A stretch of DNA of 64,000 nt from Rugalucina vietnamica (taxonomy: Eukaryota; Mollusca; Bivalvia; Lucinida; Lucinidae): assembly GCA_964017185.1 (NCBI GenBank), contig OZ024873.1:49958760-50022759 (forward strand). Direction: 5' to 3'. The notes beneath the pieces were generated by a model that searched no databases, was not told the origin of the DNA, and was given only the letters and a program-made list of their open reading frames with translations. Made by a program: the position numbers and the translations under genes. This document shows positions 24,901 to 34,099 of this stretch, one piece after another; within the stretch, counting starts at the first letter, position 1; every line of letters begins with the position of its first letter.

Positions 24901-24939
24901 ATCACTACCACTTAAAGGTTCTTTTCTTTTCCTTGGCAT
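12297..24939 (-). CDS. TCF21: TCF21/musculin-type bHLH transcription factor, two coding exons
   Basis: The CDS is complement(join(12297..12470, 24616..24939)): 108 codons, an intron of 12,145 bp, then 57 codons and TGA, 165 residues in all. Exon 1 gives an acidic and basic N-terminus, the basic region at about 33-46 (NERERSRMR), helix 1 about 47-58, a loop with [19 protein letters not shown] and helix 2 to about 88. The wording [12 protein letters not shown] and [11 protein letters not shown] is diagnostic of the TCF21/capsulin and musculin group. Exon 1 ends HPLNL at a GTAAGT donor; exon 2 starts TWPF after a TTTCAG acceptor, and the join recreates the family's HPxNLTWPF. Exon 2 also holds a nine-serine run and an acidic end. 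The family binds E-boxes as heterodimers with E-proteins in mesoderm and muscle-lineage development. Human TCF21 is about 179 residues, so the length fits. Seen: exons, splice sites, motifs. Inferred: orthology and role; TCF21 versus MSC cannot be separated here. Confidence 0.93.
12892..12982. repeat. compound palindromic microsatellite (AAT)n(ATT)n
   Basis: About twelve AAT units pass directly into about twelve ATT units, so the whole tract can fold on itself. It lies in the bHLH intron. Confidence 0.9.
13143..13565 (-). mobile_element. TRIM: terminal-repeat retrotransposon in miniature
   Basis: Two direct repeats of exactly 159 bp (13143-13301 and 13407-13565) flank 105 bp. Read on the minus strand each LTR runs TGTGACGGGACAGCC...TTACA. 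After the first LTR comes TTTGGTGGCAGCGGTGGGAT, a typical primer-binding-site region; before the second is the purine run GGAGGGGGGAG, a polypurine tract. A 4-bp target duplication ACTT flanks both sides (13139-13142, 13566-13569). There is no coding sequence, so it needs a partner for movement. The LTRs differ at only a few bases, suggesting a recent insertion in the bHLH intron. Confidence 0.88.
13696..14724 (-). mobile_element. mariner-type DNA transposon, internally decayed
   Basis: Perfect 29-bp terminal inverted repeats start CGAGGTATGGCAGGAAAGTT and are flanked by TA on both sides (13694-13695, 14725-14726). The CGAGG(T/G)xTGG start and AAGTTC word are mariner-like. Length is 1029 bp, shorter than an intact mariner of about 1.3 kb. 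Confidence 0.85.
13940..14162 (-). pseudogene. mariner transposase C-terminal remnant
   Basis: Within the TA-flanked element the minus strand reads [13 protein letters not shown] and, one frame over, [10 protein letters not shown] followed by a stop. This resembles the family's C-terminal W-x-R-KC...G-YVE ending, with a frameshift between the two parts. No catalytic D,D34D region was recognised. Described only; the frame is broken. Confidence 0.55.
14890..15126. mobile_element. HP-2 MITE, copy 5
   Basis: TGAGCCGCCGCATTGGAAAA to GCACAGGCTCA; heart CAGATCAGCTTCGCGGTTAC with complement. Close to full length. Confidence 0.88.
15223..15467. mobile_element. HP-1 MITE, copy 2 (heart shortened)
   Basis: Arms intact, but the central AACCGCCTCG palindrome is missing so GATTGTTCTAACGAG forms the centre. 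It stands only 16 bp from copy 3. Confidence 0.8.
15484..15762. mobile_element. HP-1 MITE, copy 3
   Basis: CATTACGAAAACTTGCCCAT to CGGACATGTTTTCCTGATG with the heart CCGCCTCGCCGAGACGG. Confidence 0.9.
15829..16070. mobile_element. HP-1 MITE, copy 4
   Basis: More diverged: GTCGAAAACATGCCCATGCA at the left, heart CGCTTCGCCGTGTGAGGCG, right end CATGGACATGGTAACCTGAT. Third of a cluster of three within 850 bp. Confidence 0.82.
16199..16470 (+). pseudogene. retrotransposon RT-A, C-terminal end of ORF
   Basis: The frame contains [45 protein letters not shown] and [11 protein letters not shown]. The same protein end is found at 48300-48680. This wording is recognised as the C-terminus of a common reverse-transcriptase-type retroelement protein in marine invertebrates; the exact clade is not certain. 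Only about 75 residues homologous to the second copy remain; the 5' part is truncated. Confidence 0.55.
16250..17150 (+). mobile_element. RT-A retrotransposon, 5'-truncated 3' end, copy 1
   Basis: Almost identical over about 900 bp to 48455-49346. The 3' UTR includes CACGCCGGTGGGTCGGGCG, GGCCCACCGGGGTCCAACTG, GACTAGTTAGAGATTCACCA and the terminal TTGTACCTTTT. A 5' truncation with a shared 3' end is the mark of target-primed insertion. It lies in the bHLH intron. Confidence 0.75.
17151..17813. other. no feature seen
   Basis: AT-rich intron sequence of the bHLH gene. An imperfect inverted word pair (GCAGTTAATTAAATACAATG and CTGCAACTAACATTGTATTT, 17578-17660) may be a small hairpin. Nothing coding. 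Confidence 0.4.
17814..18086. mobile_element. HP-1 MITE, copy 5
   Basis: CATTACGAAAACACACCTAT to CATGGACTTGTTTTCCTGCTG, with the perfect heart AACCGCCTCGTCGAGGCGGTT. Confidence 0.9.
18587..19540. repeat. dispersed inverted GACAATGGCGAATC motifs, possible foldback
   Basis: GACAATGGCGAATC or close forms occur at 18587, 18766 and 18785, and inverted (TTCGCCATTGTC) at 19500. The intervening 700 bp has no recognised feature. Could be a decayed foldback element. Confidence 0.35.
19848..20085. mobile_element. HP-2 MITE, copy 6
   Basis: TGAGCTTGTGCAGGAG to CATGCGGCGGCTCA; heart GCTGATCAGCTTCGCAGTG with complement. Confidence 0.85.
20108..20170 (-). repeat. fragment of RT-A 3' tail, minus strand
   Basis: GAGTCAGCAGCTATTTCCCT matches the reverse complement of the GGGAAAATAGCTGCTCATTC segment. 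About 60 bp, diverged, and like the fragment at 2163. Confidence 0.4.
20417..21348. mobile_element. TA-flanked inverted-repeat element, non-autonomous
   Basis: Left end CACATGGAAATAAGTTAGGG continues AACAC; the right end is its inverse with one or two differences (GTGTTCCCTAACTTATTCC, then TATGTG). TA dinucleotides flank both ends. Length 932 bp, no transposase frame. Fits the Tc1/mariner superfamily by its TA target; the family is not identified. Confidence 0.65.
21350..22670. other. no feature seen
   Basis: About 1.3 kb of AT-rich intron sequence of the bHLH gene. Open frames of 66-77 codons near 21535-21793 have no recognisable domain and overlap in two frames, which argues against coding. 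Confidence 0.4.
22677..22915 (-). mobile_element. ribozyme-bearing dispersed repeat, copy 1 (retroelement end)
   Basis: The reverse complement aligns in word order with 28484-28694: ATCGGTT, CTAACCAACGTTTAA, TTTGTATCGACT, CCCCATG, CACTGAAG, GGCTT, TTCACTGCTC/TACACTGCTCG and AGGATCT. It carries the hammerhead-like sequence. Such ends are known from Penelope-like elements and related retroelements; here no protein is present. Confidence 0.6.
22730..22773 (-). ncRNA. candidate type I minimal hammerhead ribozyme
   Basis: On the minus strand: GGGACA (stem I), CTGAAGA (core CUGANGA), GGCT-TAAGT-GGCC (stem II, last pair G-U), GAAA (core), CCGCGATA (weak helix III ending in the U-A cleavage position), TGTCCC (stem I, perfect complement of GGGACA). 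All conserved core positions are present. ACCGCGAT is one change from the palindrome ACCGCGGT, the arrangement seen in minimal hammerheads thought to act as dimers. Fold drawn by hand. Confidence 0.62.
23015..24008. mobile_element. HP-1 MITE, copy 6, interrupted by a hAT-like element
   Basis: The left part (TATACCCCCTTGCACCCCAC ... TTCTAACGTGTACTCACTAT) ends at 23126. The right part resumes at 23893 with CTATCTATGTTTTAAGC and runs to GCATGGGCATGTTTTGGTAATG. The interruption carries an 8-bp target duplication. Confidence 0.85.
23127..23892. mobile_element. non-autonomous hAT-like transposon, 766 bp
   Basis: Ends TAGGGATGTCA and TGACATCCCTA are exact inverse copies, flanked on both sides by CTATCTAT, an 8-bp duplication diagnostic of the hAT superfamily. 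Subterminal motifs CCGAACGTTCGG, GTCCGGACGTTCG and GAACGTTCGAAC repeat at both ends, as expected for transposase binding. No transposase frame. Confidence 0.88.
24372..24551. mobile_element. HP-1 MITE, copy 7 (right half and heart)
   Basis: TTTTTGCTCAAAACATTAAT, heart AGAACCGCATGCGCCGATGC, right end TCACAGACATGTTATTCTGATG. The left third is not recognisable. It sits 65 bp downstream of the bHLH exon 1 donor. Confidence 0.75.
24616..24939 (-). CDS. TCF21: bHLH gene exon 1 (start codon, basic region, HLH)
   Basis: ATG at 24937-24939 opens a 324-nt coding exon of exactly 108 codons, so the intron is phase 0. This ATG is the first in frame upstream of the bHLH and gives a lysine/arginine-rich start (MPRKRK) typical of the family. 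The exon ends at CTTG before GTAAGTTAC. Reading on would add a few residues (VSYKLGK...) and then stop, which marks the exon end as a splice site rather than coding. Confidence 0.94.
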
Positions 24940-25063
24940 TTTTCTTTCAGTTAAATTAAGTTTTTTGATGAAAAATTCCCGTAGCTTTTTCAGATTCTAT
25001 GGCATGTTGCACTTTCAGCTTAGCATGTCTGTCGGGTTATCACTCGAAGGTTCGTCCAGCAGT

Positions 25064-25073
25064 ATTTAAACTG
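25064..25073 (-). promoter_or_regulatory. possible TATA-like element of the bHLH gene
   Basis: On the minus strand GTTTAAATAC lies about 125 bp upstream of the bHLH start codon, leaving room for a short 5' UTR. It is AT-rich in a region that is not unusually AT-rich. No initiator or other core element was confirmed, so this is only a candidate. Confidence 0.3.
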
Positions 25074-26379
25074 GAACTTTATAATTTTCTTATTAACTGC
25101 TGCAAAAACATGAAGAACACAAGTTCCATGAAATAAATACTTCTAGATGGACGGCGAAATCAACTCAATTATGTATTCCACAGTCTTGATTGTTTTCTGA
25201 TATTTTAAGGAATGAATAAACCCAGACACACGTTTTACTACTGTTACCTTATTTTCACCTTCTCAGCAATAAATCACACTCTTATTACCTGATACACTTT
25301 ATTGTAATAACAAATCTTCATTAACAAGTCCATGGACGTTTAAATGACTTGTGTGGTTTATGTCAGTAATGTGTGTATAAATTTTATCAGTTCTGTTACA
25401 ACTCGGCGAACCCTGTGTCACTTCGAAATGCTTAACACCTGTCTGCGCGCGCGCTCATGCTGATTTTAAGTTTAATTCAAGAAAAATTATTAGAAAATTT
25501 TCAAAAATGTCCTTAAAATTTGTTGCATTAAGTTTACATGTAAGTAGTTTTGTTTCCAAATCATAGTGTCTTCATTTTTTCGCACATGCAGATTGCATCT
25601 GCATCAGCAATTTTCTTTCCAAAAGTATTTTGCAATTTTGACATTCAAAATCAAATTCACACTTTCCTAACCATTTTCACTGCAAGCGGAAGATCATTAT
25701 GTGAAAAAGCAAACTTTCTGTCTTTTTATCTCTTTTGTTGCACAATTGATGTGAAAACTTTATCTCCTGCACCTTATATATCACGATAATCAGCTACTTT
25801 AGCTTTTGGAACAACATTTAAATGCCAGGAAATAACTTTCAACATGGATAGAAGAAAAAGCTCCAACATTGTTTACTTATTCAAGTTGTTTATACTTGAT
25901 AAAATTCGGAGAATTCAGAGGCTGAAAGTTTATTGGAGGGCGGAGCTTAATAGATTGCAGAATTAGTTCCGCCCATCACAAGTCAATCAGCATCATAAAT
26001 TACCACAGAAAAGAAAATAAAAAATACATTTTCTAGGCAAAAATATTGTAAAGAAAATGCAAGTTATCGAACCAACAAAGAGACAATATTTCCTACCTAA
26101 AGTAACCATCAATTTGTCAATTTGGCAGCAAATTCATATAAAATTTAAATAAAATTCATATGCCATCAAAAAGCATAAACCTTGCATATAGATCGATATA
26201 ACGTAAGCTGAAATAAAACTATCATTCAATGATATTCACGTTATACATTATGAAATGATCTACAATGAAATCGCATCAAAGATGGTCTTTTTCCCATCAC
26301 TTCTTTTCAAATACAATACTTCATATTCATTGCTATTATTCTATTTTAGCTATTTTATTTGGGGAAAAAAACGACGGTA
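25074..26379. other. upstream region of the bHLH gene, no gene seen
   Basis: About 1.3 kb free of recognised MITEs, which is unusual here and suits a promoter or regulatory region. A (CG/GC)-rich patch CTGCGCGCGCGCTC lies near 25443. Specific sites were not assigned. Confidence 0.4.
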
Positions 26380-26659
26380 CATCATGAAAACATGTCCGTG
26401 TAATGTATACCCCCTCAAACCCCACTTTTATATAATAAAACTGGGGTATGCAGGGGTAAACCTATTTTTCTTATTTTTGCTCCAAAACATAGATTGTGGG
26501 TACTCGTTAGAACCGCCTCGGCGAGGCGGTTCTAACGTGTACCCACAATCTATGCTTTGAGCAAAAATAAGAAAAATATCAAAATTTTTCAGCTGAAAAT
26601 TTCCAATTTTTAAAGCACAAAAAAATCTCTGTATATTGCATGGGCATGTTTTCGTAATG
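26380..26659. mobile_element. HP-1 MITE, copy 8 (inverted orientation)
   Basis: CATCATGAAAACATGTCCGT to CATGGGCATGTTTTCGTAATG, heart AACCGCCTCGGCGAGGCGGTT. Full length. Confidence 0.92.
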
Positions 26660-26844
26660 AAAAGAGAGTACAACAATAATGATGATAACGAACAATGCAT
26701 TTCCCAGCTTTTGTCTGCATATACAAAAACCGAAGTCATTGAAAACTTCTGACCAGAATGTTTATAAATATGTTTATGAACCATTACGTATATTTGCAAT
26801 TGGAGTATGAACATTCAAATCAAAACGTTATTTCTCTCAAGTGG

Positions 26845-26996
26845 AACACGTAAGAACTGCCTATCCGAGGTGGTAATAACGTGTACCCACAATCGATGTT
26901 TTGAGCAAATATACCGGTAAGAAAAATATTTTCAACATTCAACTGAAAAACTTCATCTTTACATTCAGAAAAAAGTCCTTTGCATAGGTCGTAATG
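26845..26996. mobile_element. HP-1 MITE, copy 9 (partial, decayed)
   Basis: AACACGTAAGAACTGCCTAT, CGTGTACCCACAATCGATG and a right end TTTGCATAGGTCGTAATG. Left arm lost. Confidence 0.6.
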
Positions 26997-27104
26997 ACTG
27001 TGTTGCGTTTAGAAAAAATCTTAGAAAATGTCGTGGAAACTATGCAAAGTTGTATATTGCTGTTTATTTATTACATATTGGCATATTTAGTATAGTTTCT
27101 TTTC

Positions 27105-27305
27105 CACAAAAAAGTGGTAGAGCATCGAACACCGAATCGGGATGTTCGATTGCCACTGGCGACACCGTGTTGTGTCCTCGAGCAAGGCTCATCGAGTACC
27201 CCAGATCGAGTACTGGTTACATGTAATACTCAGCAAGCGGTAGCTCCGTCCTGACATGCCTGAAAAAAAATGTTTATTCGGACGTTAAACCTCAAAACCA
27301 ACAGC
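27105..27305 (+). mobile_element. tRNA-derived SINE
   Basis: Head AGTGGTAGAGCATCGAACAC with a box B-like GTTCGATTGCC, then GTGTTGTGTCCTCGAGCAAG, TCGAGTACCCCAG and a tail TTTATTCGGACGTTAAACC followed by CTCAAAACCA. Related in order to 47230-47440. Confidence 0.6.
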
Positions 27306-27357
27306 CTTGTATCTTTTAGATTGTAACAAGCAGCCAGCACCTAATTTTGCCAGGGAC

Positions 27358-27487
27358 ACTCTATGTTTTGGATAAAAATAGAAAAAAAAGTAAAATCGGC
27401 ATACCCGTGTAAACCCAAGTGCTAGTATTATCATTATACAGTAGGGTAGGAGGGGGTAATACATTTCACGGACATGTTTTCATGATG
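27358..27487. mobile_element. HP-1 MITE, copy 10 (right half only)
   Basis: TCTATGTTTTGGATAAAAAT to TTCACGGACATGTTTTCATG. The sequence left of the heart is replaced by SINE-derived and unique DNA. Confidence 0.65.
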
Positions 27488-28103
27488 TGTTTACAATGGG
27501 AGGGGTTATACAGACTACTGAATATTGTTTGAATTATGTATATTTTCAATGAAAGCGGCCACTGGCTTTACTATCTCTAATACATACAAGTTTTTCACAT
27601 AATTTTATTTATGCTTGTCAGATACTAATTTGTGATTTAATTATCCCCAATTGTTCACAGTAGTATCTTTTATACAAATTACGCATATCGCAGATCATCT
27701 TATTTTACACAGTTTAAATAATCATTTAATTAGCAATACTACACTATAGGCCACAAGGGTCCGGCTTTTATCATCTTGGACCTTTGGGATATCATAGATG
27801 CTCGTGATATCTCTGTTTTATCTCGCGCATTTCCCGTTAATTGGAATACCTTGGATAGATTCGTGACAGTTATGAAAATAAACGGCGCACTCTCTGGGTA
27901 TTATGATAAGCATGGTAAGATGGGCAACCGCTCAAATATCTAAATAATTCTAATCTCGAGGCAGTTCTAAAATATTCCATTAATTCATATGTTTTTGATA
28001 CTTTGATCATGTTGATAAAACTTTCAGAATCCATATTGAACAAAAATACCGGTAACAGCAAGCATCAGAAACAAGAGGAGCAGATTTATTCGAAAGTGTC
28101 ATT

Positions 28104-28336
28104 TGAGCCGCCCCATGGGAAAACCAACAATATGCATATGCGAAAACAAAGGCGCAGATCAGCTTCGCAGTAACTGCGAAGCTGATCAGCGTCTTTGTTT
28201 TCGCAACACGGTACAATCCCTTTTCTTTCTAAATCCAAAATTTCCAGTCTCTAGCCATCTTCTGTGACTGTACAGGCCGGTTTGTGTCAGACCTATTCGG
28301 AAATCACATTGTTGGTTTTCCCACGAGGCGGCTCAT
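28104..28336. mobile_element. HP-2 MITE, copy 7
   Basis: TGAGCCGCCCCATGGGAAAA to CCACGAGGCGGCTCA, heart GCAGATCAGCTTCGCAGTAA with complement. Both ends and heart are close to consensus, a good reference copy. Confidence 0.92.
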
Positions 28337-28431
28337 TTATTGTTCACCATATTGACATTGGACAATCACATGATATACTCGTCTTCAATGCTTGAAAGGT
28401 AAAATCCCCAAACTGAATGTCACATATTATT

Positions 28432-28882
28432 ATGTCTTTGTGTTAAAATGTTTGTGTTGTTTGCACCTTATGTATAGGTATGTTTCAGAAAATTATTATC
28501 GGTTTAGAGTCATTTTCTAACCAACGTTTAAATATTTGACCCAATTTGGATATAACTAGTCTTTGTATCGACTACCCTTTTGAACGATGTAAATTACAGT
28601 CATAATCTTTGGCCCCATGTTGCCAAATCTATAGGGTCACTGAAGTGGCTTCAGTAGCCGACTCATTAATATGTTCACTGCTCTTAATAGGATCTCACTT
28701 TATTTTTTATTTCATATCTTAACAGAGTGGTCACCTACTGGGCAAATAGCTGATCATTCGGTTTACGATATGTTTTCATGGTAAAAGTGCCTGATAGTTT
28801 TCACCCACCTCGGTTTTTGGAGTGGGAATCTCTTTCTGATTGTGCCTTTTCCTGATCGTTGCATGCTTGTACCTTTTTATAC
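28432..28882 (+). mobile_element. RT-A 3' end, copy 4, split by a ribozyme-family repeat
   Basis: GTGTTGTTTGCACCTTATGT (28432-28480) and, after about 230 bp, GAGTGGTCACCTACTGGGCA to TTGTACCTTTTT (28728-28882) are contiguous in copies 1 and 2. The interruption is the second copy of the repeat at 22677. Confidence 0.65.
28484..28694 (+). mobile_element. ribozyme-family repeat, copy 2 (core decayed)
   Basis: Same word order as 22677-22915 read in reverse. The ribozyme segment is GGGTCACTGAAGTGGC...GCCGACTC: the CTGANGA core has lost its last A and the GAAA box is gone, so it should be inactive. Confidence 0.6.
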
Positions 28883-28884
28883 TG

Positions 28885-30865
28885 TCCGGGCAATTCAAAC
28901 ACAGTGTATCCATATCAAAAACTAGGTTTTATTGTTTGTTAATTACATGTACTAGTAACTGCTCTTAACCATTTATGGTGTGTGATACCAGGGGGTTTGG
29001 GCAATCTACAGAGCACCGGTCCTGACGAATGTACGTGTACACTCTCTGTTCTGGACAGAACAACTGAAAATTTTACACTGAAATTTTTAAAAGTCTTGTG
29101 CCGTGGGTAAGTCAAGGGAACGTAAGTGTAGGTGGTCCATGATTGACACCATGACGAGGGTGATGTGTGTCCTATCGTGAACTATCTCCAGTAGCGCCCA
29201 ATTACAGTAGATCAATACTACGATAAAGAGAATACATCGACATGTGCGTCTCGGGATGGCTATAAGATCAGACTTAGTATACGACGGCTAAACGGACTTA
29301 ATTGCGTTGAAGATCAAAGTATTTAATGTATGACTGCACAGCAACTGCATTCTAGAGCAACATGATTGCTATATACACAAATTGGTATACCCCCTGAATG
29401 GACGTGACTTAAAGTATTGTGGGTTTTATCATTCATTGGCTCATACTCAGGCGTGATTTATCGCTAATATTTGCATGTTGCAAAAGGTTTGTAATGTGTT
29501 CACATCAATCACTGGAATGAGTGACTAAAATAAACTCCCTACTGCTGACACTGTAAACTGACTGTACGTATACAAGCTCTGGCACCTTGGTACACGTCAA
29601 TTTTAGATTTGCGGTATTCAGTGGAATAGAAATGCATCATGTATTAACTTATACGAAGCTTATCGGCTCATATAAACTGCACATAAACATAAAATTTATG
29701 AAAAATAGTTTCTTTGTAAAAATAAAACTCAATACTTAATGCATACAAGTACATGCGTATAAACCACAATAACTCTTTTACATTTGACCGACACTTTTTA
29801 AGTCCCGGTGCCATTGCGCTTGAGATCGCTTAAGATTGTTATACACGGTTGGCTTAATATTAATTTGGGGGTCATTTCTTTTTCCCTATATGCGAATCCA
29901 GAAAGCAGAAAAACGTTGAAACACATTTTACAAATTTTGCATACGCAGTCTTATTAATACACTCATGAAAAAAAACAATCCTACGATTGCTTACGCCGGA
30001 TTCAGTGGGACCAGCACTTTAGATCATCACCAGTATACAGTAGCTTAAATGTAATATACATTTTCTTTAATTTAAAAATGATCATATAAACAGTATATTT
30101 GTACTCGTGGAACAGAGTCAAATCGTGTTAAACTACGTTAAATGTGCACTACCGCACTGATTTGCATCCATATCCCCTATTTCACAAGTGCAGTGAGCTA
30201 TACATGTACAGCACCATATAGTCGTCTGCATTTCGACTAGAATTCAGCTACTTTCTAGCCAAGGTTATCTTAATATAATCTGACAGCTCAGAACATTTAT
30301 TATTTTCACAACCTCATTAAAATCGCAGAGAGTGTTTTTCTACAAAATACCACTACATACATCTGCAAGTTGAACATTCAGCTGGTGGCCCCTAGTTTAA
30401 TGCAAAATACAAGGAGAATACTCACATGTAACTTTGTTATGATAAAGATTTGTTTCTTTTGTTTTCATTTCTCTGAACCAAAATAAGCTACTGCATGATT
30501 TTCATTTACATCCTCTCATCAAAGCAATTCTACTGATTAAGTATTATGTATTATGATTATGTTTTATGGAAATATTTATATAGAACTGACAAATATTTTC
30601 AATTATACAAACATAAAATTATTACTTAGTTTTCGTCTGCTTTTTTATTTGAATTGTGGGAAATTAGCCGTGTTTTGAGAAAACATCATATGGAGTTTCA
30701 ATAACCTGGATAGGTCATCATCCTGTGCAAAATTACATAATGAGGAAACATAGTGTTCTTCTTTGTTTTCTTCTTCTGGAGAAGAACAAAAAGAAGAAGG
30801 AATTATCATTTAGGACAAGCCTGTTCAGCTCAAACAAACTTCCTACACATATTTATTGTTTGGCA
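28885..30865. other. no gene seen (about 2 kb)
   Basis: AT-rich intergenic DNA without long open frames, MITE copies or clear repeats. A short palindromic pair near 29440-29480 was not extended. Confidence 0.4.
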
Positions 30866-30866
30866 C

Positions 30867-31627
30867 TAAAGTCCAATTCGCATGCGCCAAAAATACACAC
30901 GTGTAAATATACTCCGGTGTGCAAATTTTACTCGGGGTAAGTAAATGGCGCATGCGAACGCAAATACACACCGGAGTATATTTACATATGGGTAAATTTA
31001 CTCCTGGGTCTGACCAGATGCAAATTTTATTTTTACAAATACACATGTGTAAATTTACTATTATGTCCCATGCGAACGCAAAGTAAAATTTACCCATGAG
31101 TATTTTTATTTCAAGTCAATATTCTGCTTTTAGATAACGAATTTTCACATTTTTGTTCCTAACTGATTATATGACAGTTGCTGAAACTGTGGACATTGTT
31201 GCTAAATAAGCGTTTATTGCCATTCAAAACATTTTAGATCATATGGAGTGCAAACAGCCACACTATTTCCTCATCATTCTTGGTTAGGATTCTCGGGGCA
31301 TTTTAACAGTAATTCCTTGTAAAAGGATGAAAAAAGGGAAATGTATAACTGCTAAGGTTATGCCTGACCATTACATGATTCCCCTCTGCTGCCAAAGTCT
31401 ACATGAACACCTTGAAGCAGCCTCTTCTTGTTTTGCAAATACAGAAAACTTAAATGAACAGGTTTTAATCGAGAAATGATAAATTTACCTACAAAAATAC
31501 TCCTGGCGATAAAACCCATGCGAACGCAATTTAAATTTACTCTCAGGTTGATTTGCACACCGGAGTATAAATACATACCAGAGTATATTTACACGCGGGT
31601 ATTTTTTGCGCATGCGAATTGGACTTA
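30867..31627. mobile_element. foldback element, arms of AATTTACTC/CGGAGTATATTTAC motifs
   Basis: Outer ends AAGTCCAATTCGCATGCGC and GCGCATGCGAATTGGACTT are exact inverses. Each arm is filled with permutations of CACCGGAGTATATTTAC, GGGTAAATTTACTC and CATGCGAACGCAAA. The central 350 bp (about 31120-31470) is unrelated single-copy DNA. Confidence 0.8.
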
Positions 31628-32101
31628 AGACTAACTAAATGTAAGTCTCTCTGAGGCAGATTACCAGTTCTAAGTACACATTAATATATTTTCACAATTA
31701 ACTGCAACTGTTTTTCTTTGATCAGTATTTATAAACTAAAGAATGGTCTAACAATCAAAAGAAATATGCTAGATATGCTGATCGATTTGACGAGGCCTTG
31801 CTACCAACCGAACTGCTTTGCCACGGATGTAATAGCTGTGTCTTGAACTATAAGATTCAAATATATAGATTTTGGCCAAATATTGTCAGAATTAAAGTTA
31901 AATATATATGGCTGGTATTGTTCCTTTTATTTTATTTACTGTTACATACCCCGAATGCTTATGTGTTAATTGTTAAAGTCTGCAGTTTCATTTGAGAGGA
32001 GAAAATATAGATGTGTTGTGAGAAAACATCCAGTGAGATTATGTGATCAAACTGCGCAAAATACATACATGTAATGAGATATCATTAGCGAGATGTGTGG
32101 G

Positions 32102-32106
<5 letters not shown>

Positions 32107-32166
<60 letters not shown>
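32107..32166. repeat. (CT)n microsatellite, about 30 units
   Basis: Uninterrupted CT run. Confidence 0.95.
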
Positions 32167-32167
<1 letters not shown>

Positions 32168-32324
32168 AGAAGCAAGTTGTTCCTCACTGATGCAGATTAC
32201 CAGCGCTTTGTGCATATTGTTTCACAATCAACTGACAACTGTTCTTCTCTTCTTTAATCAGCATAAAATGAAGAATGGTCATAGGCAAATCTTCATGGAA
32301 GGAATATGCAAGATGTACTAATTT

Positions 32325-32520
32325 AATAATAATAATAATAATGATGATAATAATTACCGGTTGTCAATAGTCACTTTTTAATCATTATCATCATCATCAT
32401 CATCAATAATACATCATCATCATCATCATCATCATCATAATCAGATGGGCAACACACACACACATCATCATCATCATCATCATCAATGATAATCAATGAT
32501 AATCAATGATAAAAATCAGA
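32325..32520. repeat. compound microsatellites (AAT)n, (ATC)n, (AC)n
   Basis: AATAATAATAATGATGATAA, then several ATC runs, and a repeated 13-mer CAGATGGGCAACA at about 32443 and 32518, which shows the ATC tract was duplicated with its flank. Confidence 0.85.
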
Positions 32521-33655
32521 TGGGCAACACAAACAGCAACCCTGATCCTGAACTAGCCAATTAAAAAAATGAATAAAAACATTTTATAATGCTTCATTCA
32601 GGCACTGTTCAAAAATTGTTCCGGCAAAATGTTTGCAAGCATGTATTATCAGCTGTGGGGGAGTCTGGTAAAAAATGTTGGGTTTGTATTACAAGTTGTT
32701 GTTTTAACCATTAGAAGCTGTCAAATAAATCACCAGTATCAGAGAGATATACTGTTAGCAGATTTTGGAAAATTTGGAAAAAGTTGGCGAAATGCAGACG
32801 ACTACATACAACACTAATGCTTCAAACGTTACTTCGAAACGCCAAAATATAGATTTCCCCTTACTACGATTCAATTACTTACCGCCTTGATATCTCGCGA
32901 TATCTTATCGCAGAACAAGCTGCTGTGTCATTGATACCCCGGTATCTGATAATTCTACAACATAAATTTACAAGAATCTTTACTACTGGCGCTAAAATGG
33001 CTTTTAAAAGCATCAGTTGCTTGTTTGTTGATATATTATTGTAACGCAGACAGTAACTACATGTAATTATATCTCGACGTCTCAGAAAGAAAGGTTCCTA
33101 AGTTGGTACAAAGTATGCAGTTTCGTTTTGTCCCGGAAACAAGTGTAATATAGCTTATACTATTGTCTAAAAATGCTCTGAAGACACGATATTTGTATGG
33201 TTAATAGCTCTGTCACACATTCACGTATCAGCGGCGTATCGCTCACGTATCTATAAAAATGTCGATACGCCGAGGTCTGAGCCGTATTTTGCTCGAGAGA
33301 CGTATGTACCACGTACGTGTGACGTTCCTGCTACGTTCCCGTGGCGTATCCGTGACGTATCTGTATTCGTTTGGAATTTCACATTCGTATGTACGGCGTA
33401 TCAATGCGTATGTGCCACGTATGTGTGACGTATGTATGGCGTATGAAGTATACGCGTGACGTATCTACGGCGTATGGACTACGTTCCATTCTTACTTGCG
33501 GCGTATCTGTTCTGTACCAATTGCTTTTTAATACCTATGAGAACAAACGGTTGTGTTCACTTTGTTCATGCAATTTGCACATTATAGTTATCAATTATCA
33601 GTGGTCGAAGATGCCACCGGACTGAGAAATCTAGATAATCTAGATTAACACCGAA

Positions 33656-33656
33656 G

Positions 33657-33691
<35 letters not shown>

Positions 33692-33738
33692 GAGGTGGTC
33701 GTGGTGGTGGTGGTCGTGGTGGGGGGGGGGGGGGGGGA
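33656..33738. repeat. poly(A) and poly(G) homopolymers
   Basis: About 35 A, then a GGTGGTCGTGGTGG purine/T tract and a run of about 17 G. Homopolymers this long may be mis-sized in assembly. Confidence 0.85.
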
Positions 33739-33906
33739 CATCTTCGAGCTTCGAGCTCTCCATCCTGGTCGAAAGACGACATGAACAAAGACGGAGGCTA
33801 CACCAAGCGTAGCTATGAAAGAACCCTGCACGACACCCCGAACCGTGAGAAACATCTGATCCATGACTTCGGAAGAACGAAAAAGTAAGTAAGTAAGTAA
33901 GTACAA

Positions 33907-34048
33907 CATAAGGATACACAATTAAAGAATAGCTTGAACGTTCGGTAAAGATTAATTGGAGACTTTAATCGATTGTACGGGACCCAAATCCTCGCCCTCG
34001 CCGGTTCTACTGCGTTACCAGATTCCTAGCTCGTTAATGCCGTACCAG

Positions 34049-34099
<51 letters not shown>

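Noticed and set aside
32325-32520. Regular ATC repeats that might suggest a CRISPR-like array
   Set aside because: Simple microsatellite without spacers; eukaryotic context.
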